From NCBI RefSeq assembly GCF_000002425.4, contig NC_037264.1:12725941-12789940 (forward strand): 64,000 nt of DNA, read 5' to 3'. Below are positions 9,986 through 20,933 of the stretch, one piece after another. The notes beneath the pieces are model-generated. The model saw only the letters and a list, made by a program, of their open reading frames with translations, was not told where the DNA came from and made no database searches. This stretch comes from Physcomitrium patens (taxonomy: Eukaryota; Streptophyta; Bryopsida; Funariales; Funariaceae). Position numbers and translations under genes: made by a program. Each line of letters starts with the position of its first letter. Position 1 is the first letter of the stretch.

Positions 9986-10792
9986 TTTTGGATAGGTAAC
10001 AATTATATGTTTTCGAGGATGCTACACAGATAAGAGTGGAGTTATGTAGAATAGATATTAGTTCGTTTTTGTAAGATATTGATAAAATAGACTAATAGTC
10101 TATAGAATAGTCAATTCAGGAAGACGGATGGTTAACTTAGTTATTAAAAGTGGTTAATTATATTATTACGGTTGGAATCTAGGAATAGGGAGTAAATATA
10201 TAAGAGTTGTAGAAGTTAGTCTGAATGCTAGACTGTGATAGTCATGAGCCAGGGTAAACTTGGTGCTACCTCTTTGCCTCTTTGTCTCTTTATTTCTTTG
10301 TTCTTGAAAAGTAATAGATAGTTTTTGAATACTAAGAGGTGAGTCTGTAGAATAAATCAAAGATTGATTTATGAGTTATTGATTATGTAATTGAAGCACT
10401 GAGTGATTGAATTATATGAGGAATTATTAGAAGATTATGATTGTTGTTTATTGAGAGTTGTGTGTATTTCGAGAGATGAAGTCTGTAATTACACAAATTA
10501 TGTGAATTCAGATTGGTTGGAGTGAAGTCTGTTATTTCTAGTATTGGATGGAAATTATGTATTTTGAACGGACTTTTGAGAGTGCATGGTTGCACACTGT
10601 TGTTATCAGTTGATGAAGGAGTATTGTTACTGGAAGAAAGTATTGTAGTATTTCTTGATATTTTAGTGGTTTGGAATACGGTTAATTATGTGACCCTAAC
10701 AAGTAAAACTCATATACTTAGTCTTTTCATGTGTTCAAATTCTCCTATACAGGTTTATTCTAAAAAAAATTATAGAATAAGTAAAACGACAA
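9986..10792 (+). repeat. TAT-family LTR region (+), boundaries approximate
   Basis: It aligns with the complement of 27230-28050 and, more weakly, with the LTR at 36427-36967. The shared core is GATAGTCATGAGCC ... GGTGCTACCTCTTTG. It has a TATA-like AAATATATAAG near 10193 and an AATAAATC motif near 10352. Exact ends are not resolved by eye. Similarity to the minus-strand copy stops abruptly at about 10792. Confidence 0.5.
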
Positions 10793-10842
10793 TCACAGCT
10801 AGATATCCCATGTATTCCTAGATTGCAAATAATGTCATATGT
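10793..10842 (+). repeat. Relic of an F1-type LTR 3' end
   Basis: About 50 bp (CACAGCTAGATATCCCATG onward, ending near CATATGTCC) resembles the terminal 50 bp of F1 LTRs (CTACAGCTAGATACCTAG ... CATACGACA). It lies exactly where TAT LTR similarity ends and CV-B integrase begins. It looks like what is left of an F1 insertion after deletion. Confidence 0.35.
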
Positions 10843-11860
10843 CCAAAAATCTTTTAATCTCAGTTTTATATGATTGTATATTTGTGATAGTTGATCATTT
10901 CACAAAAATGATATATTTTGTATTATGTACAAAATCTATCACAAATGAAGAAATAGCTAAGCTTTTTCTTAACATCTATTGTTATCATAGATTATTTAAG
11001 GATATTATATTAGATAGGAAGACTCAATTTATATCAAGATTTTGGAGGATCTTTTTGAAGATTTTAAAGGTGGATATAAGCTCTCTTCAGCTTTTCATTT
11101 TCAAATTGATGGAAAAGAAAACAAGTGAAATATTATTTGAGCTGTATCATCAATTATCATTAAGATGATTGGAGAATTCTTTGGCCATTAGTAAATTTTA
11201 CATAAAATAATTTAATACACTCTTCTATTCAATAAATATCTTTCTTTTCCAATTATAATTATCATCTAAAACTTGATACTTTTTACTTTTCATAAATTGA
11301 TAATCTTGTAGCAAAAGTTTTGACAAATTATTTGTCAAAGTTATATACAATAATGAAGGCTCAGTTAAAGGAAGCTCAAGAATGACAAAAGATCAATACA
11401 AATGTCTGTTACAAAAAAACAACCATAATTCAACATGGGTGACAAGATATGCTTATTCCATTGTAATATCAAGACTTTTCATTCTTGTAATAAATTTGAC
11501 TATTGTAGACTAAGACTTTTTTCTATTTGTGAATAAATCAATCTTTTTGCTTATCAATTATATCTATCAGAGTCTATGAAGATTCATCTCGTATTTCATA
11601 TGTCTTTTTTTAAGCCATATAAGACAATTAATATCTTGAAAAGAAGACAAATATTACGTCTTCTTATAGAAGTGAATAATAATAAAATATTTGACATAGA
11701 AGAAGTCTTAGATTCAAGGTGGTACTAGAATAGGTTGAAATATCTTGTTCATTGGTATGAATATGATATTAATAAATTTATATAAAAACTAACAAAAAAT
11801 CTTACAAATATAGTAAAAAGAGTTGAGGCTTTTTGTAAACAACATCCATTAAAATAAAAA
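10843..11860 (+). pseudogene. CV-B integrase-chromodomain relic
   Basis: The longest open piece (10839-11168) preserves VIVDHFTKM, CTKSIT, CYHRLFKDII and QFISRFWR. The catalytic second Asp context is still visible as LDRKTQF. Beyond it the DGQTE box is damaged (DGKEN-like), and the GPY/F and chromodomain parts are readable only across stops (for example LVHWYEYDIN near 11750). It is not functional. Confidence 0.75.
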
Positions 11861-11964
11861 TAAAGAATAACAAATCTTTACTATAAAAAAAATAACATCC
11901 ATGGAAGATAGCATATATCTTCTAACTTTATTTGTAGCTTCTATATATTTGTGATATTAAAGAG

Positions 11965-12387
11965 ATGGACAACCAACAACCAACAAATTCAACTCAAGAG
12001 CTATCACTTGCTGATTTATCAAATGAAACATTATAATTGAGACAACCTTCAAAATGATGTAATTGAAATAAAGATCCTTAAGAATGACACATCTTGCCTT
12101 AAATAGATGGTAAAATATAACGTATCTAGTATCACAACCTTGGAAGAGACTCTTGATATTTGATAATTTTATTAAAGGTTGGAACAACTCTTGATGATAT
12201 TTTAAATATTTTATTTAAAAGAAGTTATGAAGGCCTCAACAACTACCAAATAACAACGTGGTCTTCCTACCTAAATATAGAATATTATCAATGGCTAAAA
12301 GGACCTATCAACCATCTTCAAAGAAAACAAAGATGAGAGTATGTGACAAAAATAATTCATCATATTTTGAATTTTTTCAATATATGA
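11965..12387 (+). pseudogene. CV-B copy of the downstream ORFx
   Basis: From ATG 11965 to TGA 12385-12387 is 141 codons, exactly the length of the CV-A frame, although internal stops are now numerous. Recognisable blocks match CV-A across the whole span (start MDNQQPTNSTQE, end near NHLQRKQ). No net length change over 423 bp in such a decayed copy supports an ancestral coding frame. Confidence 0.5.
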
Positions 12388-12428
12388 AGACTTCTTCTTC
12401 TAGAACTTGTCTCTATAAGGAAAGATAA

Positions 12429-12955
12429 TGTCATAGATATATATATTTATTATATTATTTACATATATGATTAATTAGGAATAAATAAAAATAAATTTAT
12501 TTTATAATATTTTTAAAAAAATCTTCTTAGGAACTTTATAGATGATGCTTTAACTTTACATGTGTATGTAGTTGATTAATAGATTTGAAACTTAGTCAAT
12601 CAGTTAATCACATATTAGTAGCTTGTGAGATAAGGTAACTATGTAGAGTACATATAAAAAACTTATCTTTCAAATTAAGAACTTGTCTTGTAAAGTCAAT
12701 ACATTTTGGAGGTCATGTAGGACATTGCCACATAGCTCCTAGTTAAGATTATGTATGGAGACAAGAGTGAAGCCTTCTTCACTCTTGTCAATGCCTTATT
12801 AGTCTTTAGTTTTCTCTTAAGATTTTTTAGTCTTCTTATCTTTGACAATAACCATTCTAGTTTAATACCATATCATCTTTCAGCAATTTTTTAGTTCTTT
12901 TGAGTGAATGAAGAGTGTTTTAAGGATTTCTTTCTTTAAGATTCATATCTTTAAT
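12429..12955 (+). repeat. CV-B 3' LTR
   Basis: It starts TGTCATAG after the purine-rich AAGGAAAGATAA. It aligns with CV-A and CV-D LTRs and keeps the inverted repeat GACAAGAGTGAAG/CTTCACTCTTGTC at 12760-12772 and 12777-12789. The right end (ATCTTTAATA) is approximate. Confidence 0.7.
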
Positions 12956-12989
12956 AGAAAAATATTTTAGAAAAATTGATGTTATATAA

Positions 12990-14075
12990 AATTGGTGAAA
13001 AAATAAATTCTATCTTTAAGGCTTCAAAAGATGTTTCTACTTCTTTATTCTAATTAAATTTGTCTTTACATATCAGACATATAAGAAGAGCCAAAACTTT
13101 AAAAAAATTCTTGATGAAGATTTGATAATAATTGGTAAATTTCAAAAAACATTGTACATCTCTGACTATTTTTGAGACCTTCTAAACTATGATAGTCTGG
13201 ACTTTCTTACAATCTATCATTATTTCTATATTGGAAATGATGTACTCTAATAAATAAACTCGAGTAGTGTAGAATATATATTTTTTCATCTTTGCATATA
13301 ATCTTGTATCTCTAAGTTATTTTTAAAATACAACAAATATAAAGTTCATATTCATTTGTATTCTTAGAGTAGATTAGAATGTTGTTTAAATAACAATGAA
13401 CAAAATTATCAAGAAATTCATAAAAGATATCATTTATGAGATGTTATAAAGCAACTAATGCATTTGTGAGTCTAAAAGGCATTATCTTATATCCAAAATG
13501 TCCATACTTAATTTAAAAAATAGAATTTTATTCATCTTTTTTTTTAATGTAGATTAGATTGTATGTTCTTTATAGATCTATTTTTCTATAAATCTTTGCT
13601 TGATTGAATTAATTAAAAAGACTTAAAATCAAAGATAGGAAATATCTATTCTTGATAGTGATTTTGTTAAGTCCTCGATAGTCTATGCACATCCATAGAG
13701 ATCCAACTTTTTTCTTTACAAATAAGATAGGAGTTCTTATTGCAGATTTTGAATGGCATATGAAGTTTTTAGCTAAGTTCTTATCAATATATTCTTTTAA
13801 TGCAGCCAATTTATTTTGCAATAATTTATAGATTGATTCAAATGATGATTGAGCTCTTTCTTGTAGATCAACTGTATAATCATAAGATCAATGCTTTGAA
13901 AGAATATTTATATTTTTCTTTTCAAAAGCATCTTAAAAATCTTAATATTAACTAGGAATATCACTTGATGTCTTTTTACTATGAAAAATGGGTGTGGCAT
14001 ATATAGCAAAAGATGACCTTTTTTTTGCCGCATACATGAAAGCTCTTGCACCGTATGAGTGGATTTTTCTCCCTT
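12990..14075 (-). pseudogene. CV-C reverse transcriptase relic
   Basis: The open piece 13821-13609 reads [22 protein letters not shown] and [16 protein letters not shown], the fingers region of RT in the CV family. To the left (13600-12990) thumb sequences are readable across stops. To the right, to about 14075, lies the protease-RT linker (ARAFMYAAKK, matching TKAFLHAAMK of CV-D). Confidence 0.75.
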
Positions 14076-14597
14076 CACTTAAATTTGATTTAATTAAATC
14101 ATAACTTGCATCAGAGCCCAATACTAATTAATGTGGAGATGCAAATCATCTATAAGATAGAAAAACCAAAATGAAGTAATAATCAAGATTAATCCATCAA
14201 CACAACAAGTTAGTTACACTTTTTTATGATTTAATTTTTAGCATTTGTATTTCATTTAGTTAAGTGCCTTCCAAGACTTATTATATCAAATTTAAACTCT
14301 AAAAATTATGAATTAGAATAAAATAAAATAAAAACAATAAATACCATGCTAGAGTATTAATCTAGGACTTTCCAAGGTAGTATTAATCATATAAATCAGA
14401 GTTCTATATAAGAAGTTATCTATGGATGAAGCTTTTATGACAAAACTTCATCTAGAATTAGAAACTCAGTAATAAACAGCCTTAAATATTTAAGTTCAGC
14501 ACTAACATGATGTTAAGATTTTTTTTCAAGATAAAAGATGAAAATTGGAAGATTAAAAAATTAAAATTAAATAAAATTAGAATAAAATAAAATAAAA

Positions 14598-14644
<47 letters not shown>

Positions 14645-15039
14645 TTAAATTTACATTTAAGTTAGAATTAATAATTAAAAGTTAAGTGAAAGTTTAAAAG
14701 TAATAGAAGTAAAAGATTAAGATTAAAAATAAAAGTTGAAAGTTGAAGGTTAAAAGTAAAAGTTTAAAGGTTAAGATTAAAAGAAAAAGTTAAAAGGTTA
14801 AGGTTAAAAGAAATAGAAAAAATTAAAAGATCAAATTAATTTTTATTTATTTTTTAAAATTTTATCCTTAAGGATAAGAATGGGTGGAAAGATAAGAATT
14901 TAAGTTTAATTTCCAAGTGAGGTAAAAGTTCTTTGAAATTATTAAATAACATTAATTGATGGTAGTAAGACAAATGAGTGATAATATAGCAATTTAGGTG
15001 GTAAGGGATGTGATTAGAGGGTGATTAGGGAAGAATAAC

Positions 15040-15660
15040 TTGCTTAGAGTATGTCAAGTTGAGGGCAGCAGATCCCTTGTCATTCAAAATATTGCTAACA
15101 TTTCCACATAGCTCCTATGCACTTGAAATTTTTTGTGGTTGAGGTTGACATAAAGTTGCTTCTATCTACCAAATTTCATGGTGATCCAAGGTTTGAAATT
15201 CGAGATGTGTGTTTTCAAAGCAAGGCAACTTGAGCTGCCTAGGCAGCAGACCCCCTTCTACTTAAAAATTCAATCAAAATCAGTTAATAGTTTTAAATTG
15301 ACAAGCATAATTTTTCCTAAAACCACACTTACTAGATTTCCTTTTCAAAAAACTTTCAGAAACAAAATGTAAGTATTAAGATACCATTTTTCAAAGCTGA
15401 TTGTTTAACACTGCCAAGGCAATAGATCTCTTCACATTTAAAAATTCATTAAAAATTTGATATAGATCGAAAATTAGTGATTTAAATTTTTTAGTAAACT
15501 AAACTTTAGACTGCATTCATTTCAATAATCCACATCAAAGTTGAGATAGAGGTCATTGAGTTATAGATTTTTGAAGCCAATGCTAGTACACTGCCAAGGC
15601 AGTAGACTCCTGCCATCTTGAAAACTCGCCAAAAATTTGTCACAACTTCAAATCAGGCAT
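15040..15660. repeat. Diverged tandem repeat, period about 178 bp, four units
   Basis: A marker block of the form GGCAGCAGAC-CC-T, then AAAATT, recurs four times: about 15060, 15237, 15415 and 15595. The block at 15415 is GCCAAGGCAATAGATCTC and that at 15595 is GCCAAGGCAGTAGACTCC. The spacing is near 178 bp. Sequences between markers are only loosely alike. Confidence 0.5.
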
Positions 15661-15837
15661 GCCTTATTCCATTACAAAGATAAGAGTGACTTGAATCTAC
15701 TTACAAAGTTTCACAGAAAGAAAATAAAAATAAATAGACTGAACAAGTTAAAATTGAGGCCATACAAGTTTAAAGAAGAAGATTTGCATATACAAGATGG
15801 AGGAATATTTTGCCTTGGCTTTGCCACAAGAAGATGG

Positions 15838-15862
15838 AGAGAGAGAGAGAGAGAGAGAGAGC
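15838..15862. repeat. (GA)n microsatellite
   Basis: A run of GA dinucleotides follows AGATGGA within the insert of CV-C. Confidence 0.9.
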
Positions 15863-16589
15863 TCGATCACCCAAGCCCTCTCAATCAGGTGGGAGGATGC
15901 CCCAAAGTAGCGGACACATCTCCACCATCAAAATCAAAAAATCCCTAACTAAGATCAAGGGTCTTCAATAACTCTCAGCCCAAACTTGATTTCAAGGCTA
16001 GAAATACCTAGAATTCAAAAAATAACACCTTTTTGGTGAAACTAACAACTTTTTGGTGAAAATAACACCACCAATGTCTCTAAAACATATTTTTATCCTA
16101 AGATCAACTATTCACAAGCCCAAATCTGAGTTCTAAATCATAAGAATCAATTAATTTGCTAATTTAGTTGTATATTTCAACTACAATTCTAATTCTAATT
16201 AGCCTACTTGGAAATCAACAACGGTTCTTGCCATTAATGCCTTCATAATTACTATTCTTCAATTTAAACTCCCTCAAGTATGAACTCTTGGCAAATCAAA
16301 AACCTAATTGTAAATTGGTCTTAAATTTGTGATTTTTTCCAATTTTTTCTTTTTTTTCAACTTCAAGTAGTGATAAAAATCACTATGAGAGGAAACTCCA
16401 CCAAAAACTTCACTTGTCTCCATCTTTTTAAGATCATCATTAATTTAACAATTAGACTTTATATTTTTAATCCAATTAAATTACAAAATAAAATTTAAGC
16501 TTAAAAATCTTCAAAATTAATTAAGAAGATAGAACAATTAGGTTTAAGGGACTTTCTAACTATAGTCAAATTAGAAATTAGCTTTTAGA

Positions 16590-16800
16590 TTGAAAATTAA
16601 GATTTTTATAACATTAAATATTACTGTACTATCATGATCTTTAATTGTTACATCTATGTGAATAGTCTCATGAGTAATATCTCTATAAGCCAATGAACAA
16701 CTATCTATGACTTTTACATTTACAGGTTTAGTTTTCTTAACTATAAATATTTTTTATTTTTTGAAAATATCTTTGTTTATAAAAAAAGGTTAGACTCTTA
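16590..16800 (-). pseudogene. CV-C protease relic
   Basis: The complement of 16600-16740 encodes KDHDSTV and FNV-like sequence matching NGHNSFVVFNI of the CV-D protease, and upstream THETI-like and VIDS-like blocks. It is cut by the 2.5 kb insert on its left side. Confidence 0.55.
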
Positions 16801-17393
16801 AATCTAATAATAGAAAGACTTTATAATCTTTAGGTCATAAATAATTTAGATTAAAATAGGATTTAATTAGGATTTATTTAAGATTTATTTAAGATTTTTC
16901 TAAAATTTCTTTAAATTTTTTTGTGGATTTTTTTGAATTTCTTTAAGATTCCTTTAAGATATATTTATTATTTCTTTATGATTTTTTTATAATTTTTTAA
17001 TAAATTCTTTAGGATTTCTTCATATTTTGCTATAATTTCTTTAAGATTTTTTTTGTATTTGATTACAACTTAATTAGCATTATTAAGATTTAATTGAAAT
17101 TTATTTAGGTTTCTATTAGAATTTTTAGGATCTTATTGTTACAATTTTTTTCTATTTTCTATAGTTAGGTGCTTCATGCATTCTTAAACAAGACTTCTTA
17201 TTAAATTATTTTATAATTTTATTGCTTCTTTGCACAATATTGAGCAGTGTGCTTAGCTTCTTCATAATATAAGTACAAACCTTCTTGATAATATCAAATC
17301 TTTTTCTACTCTGTGAAAGATTTAAAACACATTCTATCAATTTCTATTGATTCTACTCATTTCTAAAATAAAACAAGAAAAAAAAAAGTTATG

Positions 17394-17404
17394 ACTCTTG
17401 TCAA
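17394..17404 (-). other. CV-C primer-binding site (self-complementary type)
   Basis: On the minus strand TTGACAAGAGT lies two bases downstream of the 5' LTR end, exactly as in CV-D and CV-E. The complementary site in this LTR has decayed by two transitions (ATTCTTATCAA instead of ACTCTTGTCAA). Confidence 0.6.
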
Positions 17405-17406
17405 AC

Positions 17407-17937
17407 TGTCAAGGACACAAAGCTCAAAGAAAGAAATCTTCAATACATTCTTGTCTTACTCAAAAAAACTAAAAATTCACTCAAAGATGGTATATTATTA
17501 AATTAAAATGGCTATTGCCAAAAACAAGAAAACTAAAAAGTTTTGAAACTAGACTAAGGACTAAAAAGGCATTGATAAGAATGAAGAAGGCTTTATTCTT
17601 TTTTTTCCATATATACTCTTAACTAAGAGCTACATGGCAATATCCTATAAGACCTCAAAAACGTAATGATTTCGTAAGATACATATCTTAACTTATAAGG
17701 CAAGTTTTCTACATATATGCCACATAGTTACCTTGTTCTACAAGCTATTAATACATGGTTAACTTATTGACCAAGTTTCTATCCTACCAATCAAATACAA
17801 ACACATGTAAAATCAAAACAATATCTATAAAGCTTCTAGAAAGCTTTTTTAAATAATATTATGAAATAAATTTATTTTCACCTATTTCTATTTAATCATA
17901 TAGGTAAATATCATAGTAAATATGTATATCCATGACA
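17407..17937 (-). repeat. CV-C 5' LTR (531 bp)
   Basis: On the minus strand it starts TGTCATGGATATAC (plus-strand end 17937) and ends CCTTGACA (plus-strand start 17407). It aligns along its length with the CV-D LTRs. Confidence 0.8.
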
Positions 17938-18531
17938 ACCATCAATTTATGGCTTCTTCTTTTTTATGAGAAGCTATATACCAATCTATCAAGAAGACAA
18001 ATATATAGAAGATATGGGCATTATACATCATGCTACTATTAAAAAAGATTCTTTGCTCTTATCCATTGGCAACAAGTGTCTTTCCAATATAATCTCCCTA
18101 TTGCAAGCATTTAGAGCCAATCCTTGGAATATACTCAATAAATAAATTTAAAAAAATTTAAAAATATTCCTCTCTTATTTTTCATTTGTCACTATGGGAT
18201 TTCAAATTTAGGACCCCCTAAGTGCCATCCAAGAATCTTATCATCCATCCACCTCCACAAGTCCTAAGCTACCACTTAATATCCAAAGCTTCAATTCTTC
18301 TCATTATAACTTGCTATCCAACTTCTTCCTCTTTTATAACTCTCTATTTCTTACAAACTATGATTTTTTTTATAAATTTTTTTACACCTATTTATAGACC
18401 TATTAAGAGCATGTCTACCAAATTTTACATCAAATCGACACTCTACTAATTAATTATCCTAAATCCTATTTTTTCTTTTACAAACTTAATTTTTTTTAAA
18501 CAACTACAACACGTCATATTAACAAGATTTA

Positions 18532-18570
<39 letters not shown>

Positions 18571-20439
18571 AAAAAAATTATAAACTAAAAATTAATATAT
18601 TTCATAGTTCTTATCAAATTTTTATATATTAATATTTATAAAATTGTGTCACATTTTTTCTTTTCTTTTTATATAGTGTAAAAATATTAATTTTCAAATT
18701 TAAAAAGCTCATATCTCCTGAATTATAGAATTTTTTAAGATTTTAAATACACCAATAGGATCAAAAGCATAAAAAATAAGTGAGTGGATCAATTCAATTT
18801 TTATTTTTTAAAAAATAAAAAATAAAATAAAATAAAAGTTAATAAGAAAAATTATTAAATCATTGATCTTATGTTTTAAAACAATTAATAATTTTATATT
18901 ATTTTAAGTACATAATTAGATTTTTAAACTTCAAAAATATAGATGTAAATCAAATCAAAACTTAAAAAATCCTATCTATTTACTAATTCAACTTAGAATT
19001 TAAAATAGTCAAAAATTTAATTTTTATAAATATATAAAACTTTAGAATAATTCAAAGACATACTTATAATGATCAACTTTCAAATGCAAGTAATATTATT
19101 TTTAAAATTTTAAAAAATCCTTCTATAATAAAAGTCAATATTTTAAAATCAAACTCAAAATTATTAATTCTTGTAAACTAAAAACTTGTAGAAAAAATTA
19201 TATATATCATTTAAATTATAGATAATAAAGATAGAAAAATAAATCAAAGATAAATCTAAAATAAAAGCATTAAAAAACCAAAGACATCAATGTTATCTTA
19301 AATCTTAAAATCATATTTTTTCTAATCTTACAGTTGAATCTTTTAATTCTAAATTCCAAACTTAAAATTTCTAACTCTAAATCCAAAACCTAAATTCAAA
19401 ATATTAAACTTGGTAGGTCAAATTAAGTCAAACAAAATCCTTTTCATTCACAAAATTAATTCAAAATTTGAACTAGTTAAATCTTTAATAACATTTAATT
19501 TATATAATTTTAACTTATATAAACTTTATATAAATTTTTTTATCCAAATATATATTTAGGATTATTTAATAACTTCTAAATGTACCTATTCTTCTATTTA
19601 AAATTTTTAAAAATATTTTTTTGAAAAAAATTAAAAATATAAAGTCTAAATCAAAGTTGTAATATTTTACAAACAAAGAACTTATAGAGCAAGTTATATA
19701 CATCATTGGAATTGTAGATGCCAAAAATGGAGATAGTAAGTTAAGTTAAAATTAAAAAATAAGAATGTCAAAAAATTGGAGACACTCATGTAATCCTAAA
19801 TCCTAAATCTTAAGCTTTAAACTTGGTCAATTTTGTCAAAAGAATTCTATTTAGAATTTTTTATGTTTTTCTATTCAATATAAACATATTAATTTGGAAT
19901 CATTTGTAGTATAAAAAATTCTTAATAAGAAATTAGTTTCTTTAAACTTCAGTTCAAAAATAAAATATTTTTTTAGTTTAAAATTATAAAATATCAAAAA
20001 AAAATTAACATATTTAAGTCTTTTTAATAAAATCAAGATTTTAATTATTGAGAATAAAAGAATAAGTGAGATCAAAATTCAAAATTAAAAAGAATCAAAA
20101 ACCTTAAAAAAGATTTATAATTTTAAATCCTAAATTCTAAACTTAATTTTTTAATCTTAACTTTTGCATTATAGTATCTCATTGACTTAATACATTTTTA
20201 AAAAGTCATATTTTAATTTTTTAACTTTTATTTTAATATTTTTTGCTATTAAAAGGTTATAAAATATAATAATAGTATTGGCAAGGATTTGTGGCAAAAA
20301 AATAAAATTCTGAATTGCTATGTAATTATTTTAATTGGATATTATAAAAAAAATTAATTCACTACATTATTTGCATAAATCACAAAATCTTGTATTCTTC
20401 TTTATATGGTTTTTGAATTTTATAGTTTAATTTACCCTT
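17938..20439. other. AT-rich stretch without recognisable genes
   Basis: I see no supported coding sequence. It holds an (AT)n tract at about 18534-18567. A block starting near 19100 recurs near 19600: the markers ACTTGTAGAAAAAATTATAT (19180) and ACTTATAGAGCAAGTTATAT (19680) are followed by similar sequence. This is a diverged duplication of roughly 0.5 kb, with a possible third partial copy to 20160. Confidence 0.5.
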
Positions 20440-20900
20440 GTATGATTTTTAAGCTACAATATAGTACCACAAATCAAATTCTCTAATCCACTTGTAAACT
20501 CTTCCAACATCTCACATTATTATACTATAACCTTCTTCAAATATATCAAGCTTCTAAACTCTTTTAATAACTTCTTCAACTTCCTACATTTTGATATATT
20601 TAATTCTTCTGATAAAACCATATTCTCCAATTGACTTAGAAATTCTTCCAAAGACTCACATTTCTATATCAACAACTATTTCAAATATGTCAAGCTTCCA
20701 AATCCTTCCTACAACTTCTTCAACTTCCTACATTTTGTAAAATCCAACTCTTTCAATGAAACCAAATTCTCTAATCCATTTAGAACATTTAAAAAAACCT
20801 CACATTTTCACATCATCAACTTCGTCAAACATGTCAACCTTTCAAACCATTTTGCCAACTTCTTTAACTTCCTGCTCTTTGAGAAATTTAGTATCAAAAG
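20440..20900 (-). pseudogene. NLR-type leucine-rich repeat relic
   Basis: On the minus strand a frame with several stops reads as alternating leucine-rich repeats. Examples are GLENLVSLKELDFTKCRKLK, GFGSLTYLK and KCESLEEF, then QLENMV and NISKCRKLKKLL. The DNA period is exactly 144 bp (blocks AAATATATC 20539, AAATATGTC 20683, AAACATGTC 20827). That is 48 codons, or two 24-residue repeats. The L-x2-L-x2-L-x4-C-x2-L pattern is typical of the LRR part of plant NBS-LRR immune receptors. No TIR, NB-ARC or other domain is visible nearby. Stops are TAG and TGA, mostly one transition away from sense codons. It is an orphan fragment. Confidence 0.65.

Positions 20901-20930
<30 letters not shown>
20901..20930. 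repeat. Homopolymer A30
   Basis: Thirty A residues directly abut the LRR relic. Since the LRR frame is on the opposite strand, this is not its poly(A) tail. Confidence 0.9.

Positions 20931-20933
<3 letters not shown>

Larger units (their letters stand above)
10843..12955 (+). mobile_element. CV-B: decayed chromovirus 3' part
   Basis: Integrase core, chromodomain, ORFx, polypurine tract and 3' LTR can be followed in order by alignment to CV-A and CV-D, with many stops and small indels. The start is within the integrase core. Everything 5' of it is missing or displaced. The copy is much more AT-rich than CV-A. Confidence 0.75.
14076..16590. other. Unidentified 2.5 kb insert in CV-C protease
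   Basis: It separates the CV-C protease from the protease-RT linker. It is AT-rich, with an (AT)n tract near 14600-14639, purine-rich degenerate AAAGTTAAA stretches, a set of 178-bp repeats (15040-15660) and a (GA)n run at 15838-15862. No coding frame is recognisable. A 14-base stretch near 14108 (TTGCATCAGAGCCC) resembles a tRNA-Met primer-binding site and could hint at a further LTR element. Confidence 0.4.
12956..17937 (-). mobile_element. CV-C: decayed chromovirus on the minus strand, 5' half
   Basis: Reading leftward from 17937 there is a 5' LTR, a primer-binding site, protease and RT relics. The element stops near 12956, where it abuts the CV-B LTR. RNase H onward, with the 3' LTR, is not found. 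A foreign segment of about 2.5 kb interrupts it between 14076 and 16590. Confidence 0.65.

Noticed and set aside
14108-14121. TTGCATCAGAGCCC as the primer-binding site of a further LTR element
   Set aside because: No LTR of plausible length fits between it and the CV-C sequence ending near 14075, so it is mentioned only as a hint.
19790-20160. Degenerate CCTAAA-like runs as interstitial telomere repeat
   Set aside because: Matches are short, irregular and interspersed. They are compatible with AT-rich background within the half-kilobase duplication.
20901-20930. A30 run as the tail of a retroposed LRR gene
   Set aside because: The LRR frame is on the opposite strand, so the tract is on the wrong side in the wrong orientation.
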